The notes: generated by a model not told the origin, from the sequence alone. A stretch of 64,000 bases of DNA from Cyrtodaria siliqua (GCA_037043455.1 JAWPHD010002610.1:1-64000), one strand, 5' to 3'; positions 11,501 to 22,562 are shown, counted from the first letter of the stretch. Program-made: numbers and translations.

Positions 11501-14500
11501 TGATCAGCATGACATGATGTTGGTCATTATCGTAAATCATTTTGATTTAACATTAAACATGGCTGCCAGTGGACATCTTTGTTTACATAGAGTTATATAG
11601 TAAGAACTTGTAGTGACTACTCCTCTGAAACTATTTGACAGATTTTCATGAAACTTCACAAGAATGCTGATGCTGATCAGTAGAGCTTCAAGGTCATTGA
11701 CCTGTTGTTATTATTGTTTTTTTGTTTTTTTCTAAAGTTTGTATATAAGATTTTGCATAGACTTACTATATAGGGAAAACTTAAAAAATCCTCTTCTCTG
11801 AAATTACAAGAGCCAGAGGTTTAATGTTTTGCGTTTGCTATAGGCTTATGGTCCTCTACCAAGTTTGTTCAAATGGTGATCCTGGGGTCACATTTGGCCC
11901 CGCCGCAGGGGTCACATGTTTTACATGGACTTATCTCAGAAACATGGCTGCCAGCGACCATCTTTGTTTACATAGAGTTATATAGTAAAAAACTTGTAGC
12001 GACTACTTCTCTGAAACTACTCGACTGGTTTTAATGAAACTTCATTGGAATATTGCTCTTGATTTCTAGTTGGTCCTAGCAAAATTTTAGGCCCGCCGGA
12101 AATTCAAGATGGCCACACGGCTAAAAATAGATTTTTAAAAAACAAATTTGTAGTGACTACTTCTTGAAAACTTTAAGTGATATTGATATGGGACTTTTTA
12201 TAAAATGATCAGCATGGCAGGTTGTTGGTCCTTGTCAAAAATCATTTTGATACTACATTAAACATGGCTGCCAGTGGCCATCTTTGTTTACATAGAGTCA
12301 TGTAGTAAAAACATGTAGCGACTACTCCTCTGAAACTTCTTTACGGATTTTCATGAAACTTCAATGGAATATTGCTCTTGATATCTAGTTGATCCTAGAA
12401 AAATTTCAAGTCGGTCGGAAATTCAAGATGACCACCTCAGTTAAAAATTGATTTTTAAAAAACAAGTTTGTAACGACTACTTCTTGAAAACTATACGTGA
12501 TATTGATATGGGACTTTTTCTAAAATGATCAGCATGAAACGATGTTGGTCTTTGCCAAAAATCATTTTGGTTCGACATTAAACATGGCTGCCAGCGACCA
12601 TCTTTGTTTACATTGGGTTATATAGTAAAAACTTGTAGCAACTACTCCTCTGAAACTACTTGACGGATTTTCATTACACTTCACAGGAATGTTGCTCTTG
12701 GTGTCTCGTTGATCCTAGCAAAATTCAGGTCGGCCAGAAATTCAAGATGGCCACCACAGCTAAATATAGGTTTTTAAAATACAAGTTTGTAGCGACTACT
12801 TCTTGAAAACTGTAAGTGATATTGATATGGGACTTTTCCTAAAATGATCAGCATGATATGATGTTGGTCCTTATTGAAAATTATTTTGATTTGACATTAA
12901 ACATGGTTGCCAGTGGCCATCTTTGTTTACATTGAGTTATATATAAAAACTTGTAACGACTACTCTGAAACTACTTGACAGATTTTCATGAAACTTCACA
13001 GGAATGCTGATCTAGCTTTCAGAACCTGCCAGTAGCACTTCAAAGTCATTGACCTCTTGTTATTATTGTTTCCTGTTTGGATGCGTTCTTTCTATTGTTA
13101 ATTTTTCTTAAGTTTTTATATCAAGATTTTGCATGTTTTACATAGACTTATATAGGGAAAACTTAATCTTCTATTAAATTGTTAGCATGGACTTGTGTGT
13201 TTTAAATTTCGATTGAGGGTGTTGTTGTGTTTTGCACTTGTAAAAAGGTATTGAAAGGAATTTAATGGTAAAACCTCGTGATAGAAGAACCATTTTAGCT
13301 TGTAGAGCATCCACAGGCCCTCTTGTTCTCTTGTTCTTTATTATTATTAATGATAGCTAGCCCCTGGTCTATCAAGTTTGCTCATTTGAAGTCCCTGGGG
13401 TCAAAGATGGCTGCAACCCCTGGGTCCAAAGTTTGTATGTAGGGATTTTGCATGTTTTTTACATAGACTTCAATCAGCATTTGCAAGAGGACACTTTTTT
13501 CATCATTGCAAAGATCCTCATGGATCGATTAGGGCCATCTTGGCCCTCTTGTTTATTACTAGCATTTCTCAAACAGCTGATGACCTTATGTCCCTCTACA
13601 TCACTTGTGGTTTATTGCCTAATTAATTACAGAATTATGGCCCTTTGTTTGACTTAGAATGAAACAAACGGGGGTATTCGTCCACTTCAGTGATAGTTCT
13701 AGTTAACTTATAGTGGAAATTACAGTGTTTTTGCTTCAGATTGACACCCAAAATATTGCCGAGCTTCCCAAAAGAACAATTATTTAAACATTTAAACATT
13801 TAAAACAGTCTATTAAATCATTTTAGAATTATTTTATTATTAGAATTTTTTGTTTCTGGGTTTCAAGAACCTCATTTAATAGACTGTTTTAATTATCTTA
13901 TTTAAAGATCCTGTTAGAACTGGTGCATGTTTACCCATACTAACGGGATGCTACGAGTTTTAACAAATGTAAAGAGGCTTTCCTCAAGAAATGAACCAGA
14001 AAATAAATCAAATCTATCATTTATTTAGAGAATGCCACTGTATAACCCACAGGTGAGATTCAGGTGCATGGCACATACCTCCTAGGTATGGAATACATCA
14101 ATCTGGACTACACAATAAGGACCGATGATAACCAGTACGAGATTCTAGCCTCCAAATGGGTAGGTGTTTTATTGTTCTTGAAACAAAACTCTTGAAAATA
14201 AACATCTTAACGTCTTGTTTAATAAAAACATGTCAGAACAAGAAATATATTAAATAAAACATTTAGCGCCAAGGTTCAGTAGAATGAATCACGGAGACAA
14301 AAGGAACTTCCACCCAAACCCCCCATTACCTAGTCATTATAGACCTAGTTGCGTTCATGTACCCCAAATAAATGCAGAACAAACGAAGAATGAACACAGA
14401 ATGAACGGTGCGCTATATCTATACACCGAATGTAAAATGAACCCTGAGTGCATTTTTATAAACGAAAATGAATGCTAAGTGCTTTTTTATAAACGCAAAA

Positions 14501-17500
14501 TGAATGAAGAATGCAGGTTTTAAAACACTGAAAATGAACACAGCCACTGAAATGCAGTTTTAGAAATGCATTCTTTAAAATGCACGCAAATGCATTTTAC
14601 TTTTTCAGAAAACTTGTATTGTTATCCTTTTGAACACGGTTGAGTCGATAATTATCACAGTCCACTAGCTAGATTTTTTTGCAGAGACAGTCTTTTACTT
14701 TCTTGCCCCGTCATTTTACTGAAAAGCTGCACAAACTTTAAGAATTATATAAAATGGGAGAACACAATTAGTCAATAATTGACTTGTATTAATGATCAGA
14801 GATGTTGCTTCATGTATGGTTAAACCCTGCACGAACGAACGCAAAGGCATTTTCTACGTTTGTGCATTTAAATGCTCGCATTCTCTTGCGTTCAGGAATG
14901 CAGTTCTATGTATTTAAATGAACGCAGAGTTTCGTCCATAAACGCCGAATGCATTCAAGAACACAAATGAATGCATTTAAAAGAAATGCATTTAGAAAAA
15001 CGAAATGTAACGGAATGCAAACGGAGCGCAAATGGATCGCAAACAGAATGCATTTTGGGGGTACTTGAACGCAACTGGGTCTGCAGGTGAGTGTCTCAAA
15101 GTTACATAAGCATTTCTTTCATTACTCTTCAAAAATTATTCTTATTTGTCTATTCACATTTCAGGTGGATGCATTTAAGGAAAGGATGGAAGAGTACACA
15201 TCAGCCAATTTTGAGATAGCCTTTGCTCATTATAAATCGTTGGATGAAGAAATCGACAAAAACGTCAGTGGTGACATCAGCTTGTTCATCGTCACCATGA
15301 CGCTCATGATCACATACTCATGTCTCGCAACGCTCACAGCAAGGTTAGTAACATTATACTATACTCAGGAAAAAAGTTAAGCAAGTTTTTGTTGCACCCT
15401 GGAAATAATACATTTTTGGTTGTAAAATCAAAAAACTACTGCCATAGAAACAATATTTTATTAAACACACATCAATAACAGTCGCACATCTTAATGACAT
15501 AACGAATAAATGAACGTAGGGGTCAAGCCCGTAAAGTCCCAGAATGTCAGTATATCTTGTATACAGAATTGTATCATCTAAAAAAAATTCCCTCAGTATA
15601 TACTAGTATTCATAAATGTATGCATGGCGACATTAACGAAGAGTTGAAATACATTATGATCACATACTTACGCATGCGACGCACATAGTTTAATAACTTG
15701 TAAGAAAATATTTATTCATCCATAGCAACACTTTATACAAAACATACGTACATCATGGCCACAAATTTATGTTATAACAACACTTACAAAGAGGTAAATA
15801 CATTTTGAACACATATTCATAAATACATAAATTTGCATACTTAATAACTTTTCAGCTTTAATTAGGATGTACACAGGGTGTTTTCCCACCTCTGGAGCTG
15901 CACCTTTTGTTATAGAGATATATAACCAGTCTGCGAAATAAACACATAGTCTGAGCCCGAGGCTATAACTTTTTCGTACGGACTATCAAACTTCTACAAA
16001 TACATAGTCCAATCGGACCATTAGATAAAAAAGTTTTTGTGAGCTTTACGTGAGATGGAACATCAGACTACACCGGGGAGGAGTATGAAAGCCTGTACAT
16101 TAGGACTTCGATATAAATTGTTGATATTATTTATGTAGCTCGTCCTTGTGTTATTTTGATTTTCTTTTCCAACTAGTTTGTTTTTTAGTTTCGGACTATA
16201 CAATTTTCCTAGAATGATAGTCCGATGGACTATAAGGCTAAAATCTTTTTCGTGCAGACTGTATAACTCATGTCAGTACATTTTTATTTGCAGAATAACT
16301 AATCAGGTCGCTCAGAGGATGTGGCTGGGGATCGGTGGAACACTCGCAGCAGGTCTTGCAGTTGTCGCTGCGTTTGGACTGGTTGCCTTAGTCGGGGTTG
16401 AGTTCACAAGTATTGTCGGCGTCGTTCCATTCTTAATCATGGGTTCGTATTTAGACAGTTTTTTTAATTAAAATACCAAACATACTGATATTTAATATTG
16501 TACGTGATTGGTGGCCACCTTGGAAACCATCTTTAATTTCTCGCTTTGCACCATGATTCAAAATGTCTACCATCTATTTTTATGCCCCCGAAGGGTGGCA
16601 TATAGTAGACGCACTGTCAGTCAGTCAGTCCCTTCGTTCGTCTGTACAATCGTGTCCGCTTAATAACTCTTGACAATAATGGACGGATTTTCAAATAACT
16701 TGGCACTTGCTCACCACAACAAGACGATGTGTCACACACAAAATCCAGGTCCATGGCTCCAAGGTCAAGGTCGCACTTAGAGGTCAAAGGTTGAAAAAAA
16801 CAAAGTGCTTTCGTGTCCGGTTTTTAACTCTGACATTCATGGACAGATTTTCAAAGAACTTGGCACAGGTGCTCACCACAACTAGACGACGTGGCGCGCA
16901 CAAAACCCAGGTCCGTGGCTCCAAGGTCAAAGGTCAAAACAAAGTGCTCTCGTGTCCGATTAATTACTCCGACATTCATGGACAGATTTTCAAATAACTT
17001 GCCACAAGTGCTCACCACAACAAGACGACGTGTCGCGCACAAAACCCAGGTCCGTAGCTCCAAGGTCAAGGACACACTTAGAGGTCAACGGTCAAATCGT
17101 GTCCGGTCAATAACTCTGGTATTCCTGGACGAATTTTCAAATAACTTGGTAAAAGTGCTCACCACAACAACACAACTTGTCGCGCACAAAATCCAGGTCC
17201 GTGGCTCCAAGGTCAAGGTCACCATCAGAGGTCAAAGGTCAAAACAAAGTGCTTTCGTGTCGGGTTAATAACTCTGACATTCATGGACAGATTTTCAAAT
17301 AACTTGGCACAAGTGCTCACCACAACTAGACGACGTGTCACACACAAAACCCAGGTCCGTGGCTCCAAGGTCAAGGTCACACTTAGAGGTCAAAGGTCAA
17401 ATCGTGTCCTGTCAATAACTCTGGCATTCCTGGACGGATTTTCAAATAACTTTGTAAAAGTGCTCACCACAACAACCTGACTTGTCGCGCACAAAGTCCA

Positions 17501-20500
17501 GGTCCGTGGCTCCAAGGTCAGGGTCACACTTAGAGGTCAAAGGTCAAAATAAAGTGCTTTCGTGTCCGGTTAATAACTCTTGACATTCATGGACAGATTT
17601 TCAAATAACTTGGCACAATTGCTCACCACACGTGACGACATGTTGCGCACAAAATCCAGGTCTGTGGCTCCAAGGTCAAGGTCACACTTAGAGGTCAAAA
17701 GTCAAATTGTGTCTAGTCAATAACTCTGGCATTCCTGGACGGATTTTCAAATAACATGGCACAAGTGCTCACCACAACCAGACGACGTGTCGCAAACAAA
17801 ATCCAGGTCTGTTGCTCCAAGGTCAAGGTCTAACTTACAGGTCAAAGGTCACTTCGGGGGCATTTGTCACCCTCTGTGACAGTTCTTGTTTTATTCTAAG
17901 AGGGTCCCCAACAGGAGTCCACGGAGAAATTTAGGGGACATATAAATTTACACAGGAATGCAATCAGCTGATGTAGTACTTATTTCCCCAATTCCCCGAA
18001 CTTATGGTGGCTTTTAAATGCATCGTGAACTATGGTGTAACTTTACATGAACACTGAATTAAATTTGAGGTGAAGATTTTTTTTTTTTAAACGAATAGAC
18101 TTAAAATTTCATATATCAGCTAAATGTAAACTCTGTTGTTTTTGGTTAATATTAAACATTTTACAAACTTTCATTAAACAATCTTTACCTCTTATTTCTA
18201 ATTCTCATCCCTGTTAGGCGAGACGTGGGAATCTGCGGATTTCTTGTTTTTAAATTATTATTTTTTTTATGCAAGTATGTTTAAAGTCACAATGATACTG
18301 GATAAATCGATTGAGATGTTAAATTTTGTGCTGAACTTGACCGATGAAGTGTCGTACACATCTATCAAATGACACAAAACTTTAGGTGTCAAGGTCAGGC
18401 TCGGAAAAATATGTATATAGATTATATGTGTTGATTAGTTATTTAGCATATAACTTATTAGAAAATGTAAATCTAATGAAATAAAATAGTAAATTTAGAA
18501 AAATAATAATTCTGTGCTTGGTAAACACTTCAAGATTGCCATGTGTCCCTTTAAGTCAAACCCGTTGACCCCCACGAAAGCCTGAGGTCCCATATTTGCC
18601 TTCTTTTTTTCTCCAGGGATTGGTATTGATGATATGTTTATCTTGTTATCTGGTCTATCTGGTGCTCAGAATCAGAATAATGTTGAAGATAAAATGGCCG
18701 AAGCGCTGCGTACTTCTGGCGTTGGAATCACGATAACTTCGTTAACAAACCTCATTGCGTTTATGGCCGGCGCTGGCTCCAGCTTCATCGCCGTGAGGAA
18801 CTTCTGTATTTACACAGGTAGGTTTGTTGGGTTTTTTAATAGTGTTTTACGTCATTTTCATTACATTTTAGGCTATATGTGACGGTCGAATTTTCGTGGT
18901 GGAAGCAGACCACCCACTTTTTCATGTGAAGAATCAGTACTGTATACCTCCCACCATCGGTAAGAACCTGCACTTTCTCACAAGTCCAGATCCCAGTGAG
19001 ATTCGAGCCCGCAGTGATGAGAGCCGACAAGGTTACAAACGCAGCGTCTGTACCATCTCGGGCATGGCGCGCTATATAAATTAAATATATAATAAATACA
19101 TATAAAACGGATATTGTGAAAAGGTTCACACAGTTGAGTATGATGAAATGAATATATGCAATGAAGGTTAATTAAAGGTGATAATAGAATGGCAACAAGG
19201 TGCTCCGAGCATATCATGGACTGGGGCGACCAAAGGAATCCGCCCCTTGCATCTAGTTGATATAGCTCCAATGGTGTGTATGTAAGGTGTTTAAGGTCAC
19301 ATTTAGCAATCTTTCTACTTGTAGCAGTGAGCTCAATGCTGAATTTAATAGTGCTACCACACTGGAATACCATGCCATAGATACATGACATGATACCTGT
19401 CGCATACTGTCACCAGGTCGACTAGTCCTAAAATTACCCTTTATATGTACGTCAAGCAAGGGAGCTACTAATACTAATTTTATGAAGTATATTGTACCAG
19501 GCCGGGGATTGAACCCATGACCTACCGCATGCAAAGCTGACGTTCTACCCACTAAAGCCACCTGAAGTCATTCAACAGGTTTAAATAACTGGGTTTACTC
19601 TGAGATAAGATAATACTTGTTGATGCTGTCATGGAACTTGCTATATATAATACTAAATCTGTCATGGAACTTGCTATATATAATACTAAAACTGTCATGG
19701 AACTTGCTATATATAATACTAAATCTGTCATGGAACTTGCTATATATAATGCTAAATCTGTCCTGGAACTTGCTATATATAATACTAAATCTGTCATGGA
19801 ACTTGCTATATATAATACTAAATCTGTCATGGAACTTGCTATATATAATACTAAATCAAGAAAACACTCAACCAATGAACGATGGAGCACGTCCTGTTAA
19901 AACGTATAAGAAGAAAATATCACTGTTTTGTGATTTTATGAATAATTGTTCATCTTATTTACCTGATATAAAAACTTCAAATGTTATTCTGTTCAATATT
20001 TTGGCCTTTTTTAAGGGAGAAAGATTTCAAGAAAGACTTACGCCATCCATTTTGCGTATAGTGATGGAAGTTATTAATGGAAATGACACACACTGAATGA
20101 CTTTAAAAACGCAACAGGGAAATAAACTAAGATAACTGACATATTTCAATAGAATTTAAATTTTAATTCGTCTATTCTATTTAACAATATCTACAGTTGA
20201 TTTGCTGAAAATTTCATTCAAATTGATCAACGATAAACTTGTTAAATTCAGAGCATAACAGTACGACCCCCAAAAGCAAAAGTCACAAAACTAATACCGG
20301 GTATATCCCAATATGCGTAGGAGATGTTGGATATTGTGACTTTTGCTTTTGGGGGTAGTACTGTATATTTTGATTTAACAAGTTTAATGTTGATCAATTT
20401 GAATGAAATTTTCAGCAAATCAACTGTAGATATTGTTAAATAGAATAGATGAAATTAAAATTTAATTTCTATTGAAATATGTCAGTTATCTGAGTTTATT

Positions 20501-22562
20501 TCCCTGTTGTTTTAAAGTCATTCAGTGTAAGTGTTTCGTGAAATCTTTTTCTTGAAAAAGGCCAAGGTGCTGAAATATTGAATAAAAGAGAAAGTTTTAA
20601 TGCTACTTCCCTTTATGGAGGATTTATTTAAGATTACACGATATATATTTTTATCGCATAACTTACGGTGTGGAAGTGGAAAAACGTCATTCAAAATTTT
20701 CGATAATCCATTAGTGATATAAATGGGGGCCGAATTATTGACCGGTCTTTTCCGTTCAGCTCGGTGTGCATAAGAATTGTGTCACCAATTTCTGTAACCG
20801 TTTCAAATACCGTAACGGATTATGGAAATCAACAAGATAGTTATGTGTTCGGCTTTGTACGGAGAAGGCGGATTCAACATACAACGTCATCATATAGACA
20901 TGCGACGTCATCTAACGACGACATTATATGTAGGCAGTTGTTCCATATCAGGCTTTTTTGGAGATGTGATAAATAGTATCTAAAAATCATGCCTAGTTAA
21001 TATTGAATTTATTAAACTCGTTGGATAAAATTGATATAGCCTCCTCGCATTATAAAATTTTATCAAATTTGATTAAAAAATTCAATATTAAACTCATATA
21101 AGGCATATATGAGGCACTCATGTAAGATCCTCTATATTGTAAATAACCATATATATATATTTAAAAATGTTCTTCATATATTAAAATTAGTAATAACACG
21201 TATACATGTTTTACAGGCGTCGCAGTTGTCTTCTGCTACATCAACAACCTTACATTCTTTGCTGCGTGTATGACAATCAACGAACGTAGGGTGGCAGACA
21301 ACCGTCACTTTTGCTCATGCCGACCAATCAGAACAAACAGGCAGCTACGAGAAGAGGGCAGGTCTAACTGCTTCGTTACATGCTGCCATGGGCGCGCTCC
21401 AACTTCTAGAGAAGAAGCCGAAAGTTGGATCGACAAAGTTCTGCGATTGTTGCTGCCAAAGATCGTCTTGAAAACTCCAATTAAGATTCTAATTTGCTTG
21501 CTGTTTATGGGCTATTTGGCCGCTGGTATCTATGGCTGTGTGCATTTAAAACAAGGACTTCAGTTCACCCAATTGGTCAGCGATTCTTCGAATTTTCATA
21601 AATTTTCCAGATGGAACGAGGACCACTTTGCGCGGACGACGCCCATTTCTTTCGTAATCGATTCTACATACACCTACTCCGAATTGGACACCCAATCATT
21701 GATTGAGGATTTGATCACAAGTGCCCAGGCCAACATCTATTTCGATGACGACTTCGAGGTTAACTGGCTGAAATTTTATAAAATGTCTAGTAATTACGAC
21801 GACTCCAGCGAAGCTAATTTTATATCTGGGTTTCAAGATTTCGTTTTACTGCCACAGTATGCCATGTTCGAAAACGACGTCATAATAGACTCGAACAGTT
21901 CTACAATCACGGCATCTCGAATGTATATCTTGTCCAATGATATGACGGACAGCCAGGAGGAAGGGAAAATGATGTTGAAATCCCGCGAAATTGCCGATAG
22001 CGCCGCAATCAGTTGCTTCGCATATTCCGCCCCCTTCGTCGCGTACGAACAGTATGTAGCAATCCTGGGTCAAACGTTACAGACTGTGGGGATAGCGTTG
22101 GCTGCCGTTTTTGTGGTGACGTGCATCTTCATGCCACACCCTTTTTTGATTTTTCTCACTACTATAGCCGTCGCAATGATAATGGTGGGCGTGTTTGGGT
22201 TTTTATTTTATATGGATGTGGCTCTTAGCTCCATCACCATGATCCATCTCATCATGAGCATTGGCTTCTCTATCGACTTCACCGCCCACATCTGCCATGG
22301 TTACATGATATCCGACGGTGAAAACCGCTCAATCAGAGTCAAGCAGGCGATCGACAAAACCGGGGCGCCGATATTTCACGGCGCCGTTTCTTCAATTTTG
22401 GGAGTTATTGTGCTCTTAGCTGCCAAGTCGTACATATTCAGAACATTTGCAGCGGTAATGTCGTTAGTTCTGGTATTTGGAATTGCTCATGCGCTGTTGT
22501 TACTACCCGTTATTTTGTCTTGGGTCGGGCCTAGCCGAAGTAAAATGAGTTCTGACGAATAA
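5318..22562 (+). CDS. PTCHD3-like: Patched-related (PTCHD3-like) RND transporter-like membrane protein, 8 exons
   Basis: Joining 5318-5507, 7899-8125, 8679-8835, 14053-14159, 15165-15343, 16294-16442, 18617-18817 and 21217-22562 gives one frame of 851 residues with matching intron phases (1,0,1,0,2,1,1). The layout is that of the Patched/Dispatched/NPC1 RND family: a first membrane helix at about 27-50, a large extracellular loop, a sterol-sensing-type block of helices at about 265-425, a second half starting with a helix at about 491-513, another large loop and five helices from about 690. The proton-relay type motif GIGIDD (337-342, helix 4) and its partner GFSID (753-757, helix 10) are both present. 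Family members move or sense sterols and lipids at membranes; the substrate here is unknown. The length fits invertebrate PTCHD3-like proteins. Confidence 0.92.
5508..6359. other. Intron 1, 5' part, no feature
   Basis: AT-rich intron with no supportable exon or repeat apart from a short (TA)n run near 6310-6330. Open frames at 5577-5813 and 6032-6356 have no splice context or family resemblance. Confidence 0.5.
6360..7765. repeat. 40-bp minisatellite made of copies of the exon 2 splice acceptor
   Basis: About 22 nearly identical 40-bp units run from about 6880 to 7760; each contains TACTATTCTTTCTACAG followed by GGACACAGTCTAG. More diverged units lie at 6360-6467 and 6835-6880, separated by a MITE. 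The genuine exon 2 boundary at 7871-7911 (AATAGATGCATACAATTCC, then TTCTATAG|GGACACAGTCGAG) aligns over the whole unit with about six differences. The array is therefore an amplified copy of polypyrimidine tract, AG and the first exon bases. Each unit carries a usable-looking acceptor. Confidence 0.95.
6468..6834 (+). mobile_element. MITE (TTCATAACTTTCAC family, copy 1) inside the minisatellite
   Basis: 367-bp element with ends TTCATAACTTTCACATC and GATGTCATGTAAAAGTTATGAA. The minisatellite text runs up to its left end (ATTCTTTCTA) and resumes after its right end (TAGGGACA), so it inserted into a repeat unit, apparently with a TA duplication. Two further copies lie at 45905-46274 (reverse) and 47814-48182. 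Non-coding. Confidence 0.85.
7899..8125 (+). CDS. PTCHD3-like: Patched-like exon 2 (residues 64-139)
   Basis: Encodes GTQSRKDQARVEGMFPD and the following part of the first extracellular loop; the SRKD...FPD signature is typical of Patched-related proteins. The acceptor is TTCTATAG at 7891-7898 and the split glycine codon joins exon 1 in phase 1. The donor is GTAAAT at 8126. The acceptor is the terminal, diverged copy of the adjacent minisatellite unit. Confidence 0.92.
8126..8678. other. Intron 2, no feature
   Basis: 552 bp, phase 0, ending TTATTTCAG. No repeat or exon was recognised inside. Confidence 0.6.
8679..8835 (+). CDS. PTCHD3-like: Patched-like exon 3 (residues 140-191)
   Basis: Encodes FSTICAIAESRC through NYASDLGG in the first extracellular loop, with two cysteines in the style of the family (a small cysteine cluster before a WSPEFL-like segment). 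Acceptor TTATTTCAG, donor GTATGT at 8836, phase 1 exit. Too short to stand out as an open frame; supported by phase agreement on both sides. Confidence 0.88.
8912..9452. mobile_element. TIR element in intron 3 (TTAAAGAGGC ends)
   Basis: The left end TTAAAGAGGCACTACCTATA is mirrored by the right end around ATATATGTAGAGCCTCTTTAA. The internal GC-richer block (9090-9290) with repeated CGATCGGAA-like words gives a chance open frame at 9073-9276. No transposase. Confidence 0.7.
9453..10115. other. Intron 3 spacer
   Basis: AT-rich; no exon. A short word GATTGCCATATGTCCCT near 9930 recurs in variant form near 18537 and, inverted, near 25886, so it belongs to a dispersed repeat too degraded to delimit. 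Confidence 0.4.
10116..13550 (+). mobile_element. Cluster of HINE/pearl-like elements with about 320-bp tandem repeats
   Basis: The block consists of repeated units of about 320 bp containing GATTTTCATGAAACTTCACA, TTGATCCTAGCAAAA, TTCAAGATGGCC and AACATGGCTGCCAG (near 11231, 11563, 11941, 12263, 12583, 12899). Left part 10440-10900 uses a different, shorter unit around CTCTACCAAGTTTGTTCAAA. Several element 3' ends are visible: GTAGAGCTTCAAGGTCATTG near 11683, a degraded copy near 13033, CCACAGGCCCTCTTG near 13310 and a hairpin GGGCCATCTTGGCCC followed by TCTTG near 13530. These features (tandem core, 3' hairpin then CTTG) fit Helentron-associated non-autonomous elements. It fills most of intron 3. 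Confidence 0.7.
13551..13705 (+). repeat. Dispersed repeat shared with 24287-24475
   Basis: The sequence after the 3' hairpin (TTACTAGCATTTCTCAAACA, then TCCCTCTACATCAC, ATTACAGAATTATG and CTTCAGTGATAGTTCTAG) recurs after the 3' end of the HINE-like element ending at 24287. Either the two elements landed in the same repeat family or this tract belongs to a larger composite unit. Confidence 0.65.
14053..14159 (+). CDS. PTCHD3-like: Patched-like exon 4 (residues 193-227), 107 bp
   Basis: Small exon found from splice logic: acceptor CCCACAG at 14046-14052, donor GTAGGT at 14160. It supplies the second half of a split glycine codon, then EIQVHGTYLLGMEY...ILASKW. It enters in phase 1 and leaves in phase 0, exactly as exons 3 and 5 require, and contains no stop. 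Residues such as the GTYLLGMEY stretch resemble the extracellular loop just before helix 2 in Patched-related proteins. Confidence 0.87.
14341..15082. mobile_element. 742-bp TIR element in intron 4 (AGACCTAGTTGCGTTC ends)
   Basis: The left end AGACCTAGTTGCGTTCATGT is mirrored by the right end beginning ACTTGAACGCAACTGGGTCT over 25 bp with few mismatches (14341-14365 and 15058-15082). The interior is a degenerate run of GAATGCATT/AATGAACGC-like words in both orientations. Non-coding; superfamily unknown. The right end lies only 82 bp before exon 5. Confidence 0.78.
15165..15343 (+). CDS. PTCHD3-like: Patched-like exon 5 (residues 228-286)
   Basis: Encodes VDAFKERMEEY... followed by ISLFIVTMTLMITYSCLA, the second membrane helix and start of the sterol-sensing-type block. 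Acceptor CACATTTCAG, donor GTTAGT at 15344, phase 2 exit through a split arginine codon. Confidence 0.92.
15344..16293. other. Intron 5, nothing delimited
   Basis: 950 bp of AT-rich intron. Words around GACTATCAAACTTC and TAGTCCGATGGACTAT recur in both orientations (15980-16020 and 16190-16260), suggesting a degraded palindromic element. No exon seen. Confidence 0.4.
16294..16442 (+). CDS. PTCHD3-like: Patched-like exon 6 (residues 288-336)
   Basis: Encodes ITNQVAQRMWLGIGG and two hydrophobic helices (LAAGLAVVAAFGLVALVG and IVGVVPFLIMG) of the sterol-sensing-type block. Acceptor TTATTTGCAG, donor GTTCGT at 16443 (a weak donor), phase 1 exit into the GIGIDD motif of the next exon. Confidence 0.93.
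16577..17890 (+). mobile_element. HINE/pearl-like element with about 155-bp tandem core
   Basis: Near the left end ATGCCCCCGAAG (16582-16593) is mirrored by CTTCGGGGGCAT (17852-17863) near the right end. A 3' hairpin follows: TGTCAC, loop, GTGACA (17865-17881), then GTTCTTG. Between them about seven to eight units of roughly 155 bp repeat the words TCAAATAACTTGGCACAAGT, GCTCACCACAAC and GTGGCTCCAAGGTCAAGG. This matches the subterminal inverted repeats, tandem core and 3' hairpin of HINE (Helentron-associated) elements. Its repeats create spurious open frames. It lies in intron 6. Confidence 0.82.
17891..18616. other. Intron 6, 3' part
   Basis: AT-rich; contains a dispersed-repeat word (CAAGATTGCCATGTGTCCCT near 18531) also met elsewhere in the window. 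Ends with the exon 7 acceptor TTTTTCTCCAG. Confidence 0.4.
18617..18817 (+). CDS. PTCHD3-like: Patched-like exon 7 (residues 338-403)
   Basis: Encodes IGIDDMFILLSG, carrying the paired acidic residues of helix 4 (D341, D342), then VEDKMAEALRTSGVGITITS, a highly conserved segment of the Patched/NPC1 family, and a helix NLIAFMAGAGS. Donor GTAGGT at 18818. A reverse-oriented SINE begins only about 20 bp into the following intron. Confidence 0.95.
18839..19071 (-). mobile_element. tRNA-derived SINE, family 1 (minus copy)
   Basis: Read on the minus strand it has a tRNA-like head (GGTACAGACGCTGCGTTTGT, B-box-like GGGCTCGAATC) followed by the body shared with copies at 26933-27150, 44991-45240 and 63165-63395 (CTTGTGAGAAAGTG, TCTTACCGATGG, GCTTCCACCACGAAAATTCG) and a tail ending AATGACGTAAAACACT. 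It belongs to this SINE family; the tRNA head resembles leucine or serine tRNA. Confidence 0.75.
19200..19566 (-). mobile_element. tRNA(Ala)-like SINE (minus)
   Basis: On the minus strand a tRNA-like head reads GTGGCTTTAGTGGGTAGAAC, CTTTGCATGC (alanine-type anticodon loop) and GGGTTCAATCCCCGGCC (B box), followed by a non-tRNA body of about 290 bp. A short piece of the same body (TTGAGCTCACTGC) recurs at 55632-55644. The head is too degraded in its acceptor stem to be called a functional tRNA gene. Confidence 0.65.
19628..19858. repeat. 33-bp tandem repeat, seven units
   Basis: Seven copies of a 33-bp unit (GTCATGGAACTTGCTATATA, then ATACTAAATCT) with very few differences. Because 33 is a multiple of three, it produces long repetitive open frames on both strands that are not genes. 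Confidence 0.95.
20091..20527. repeat. Long foldback: about 195-bp inverted arms, 45-bp loop
   Basis: The left arm 20091-20288 (starts CACTGAATGACTTTAAAAAC, ends GCAAAAGTCACAA) is matched by the right arm 20334-20527 (starts TTGTGACTTTTGCTTTTGGG, ends AAAGTCATTCAGTG) with only scattered differences. It lies in intron 7 of the Patched-like gene and would form a nearly perfect hairpin in the pre-mRNA. Likely a recent foldback-type MITE. Confidence 0.9.
20528..21216. other. Intron 7, 3' part
   Basis: AT-rich, no exon recognised; ends with the acceptor ATGTTTTACAG of exon 8. Confidence 0.5.
21217..22562 (+). CDS. PTCHD3-like: Patched-like exon 8 (residues 405-851), terminal exon
   Basis: Starts with helix 6 (VAVVFCYINNLTFFAACM) and the conserved INERRVADNRHFCSC that follows it, then a cytoplasmic linker with several cysteines, helix 7 (about 491-513), the second large loop (about 515-685), and helices 8-12. 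Helix 10 carries GFSID (753-757) next to HICHG. It ends SKMSSDE before TAA at 22560-22562. The whole second half of the protein is in one exon, unlike the fragmented first half. Confidence 0.96.

Noticed and set aside
19500..19566. Possible tRNA(Ala) gene on the minus strand
   Set aside because: The B box and anticodon loop fit, but the acceptor stem does not pair and a SINE body follows; called a SINE head instead.
19552..20096. Open frames over the 33-bp repeat
   Set aside because: The unit length is a multiple of three, so frames stay open by periodicity.
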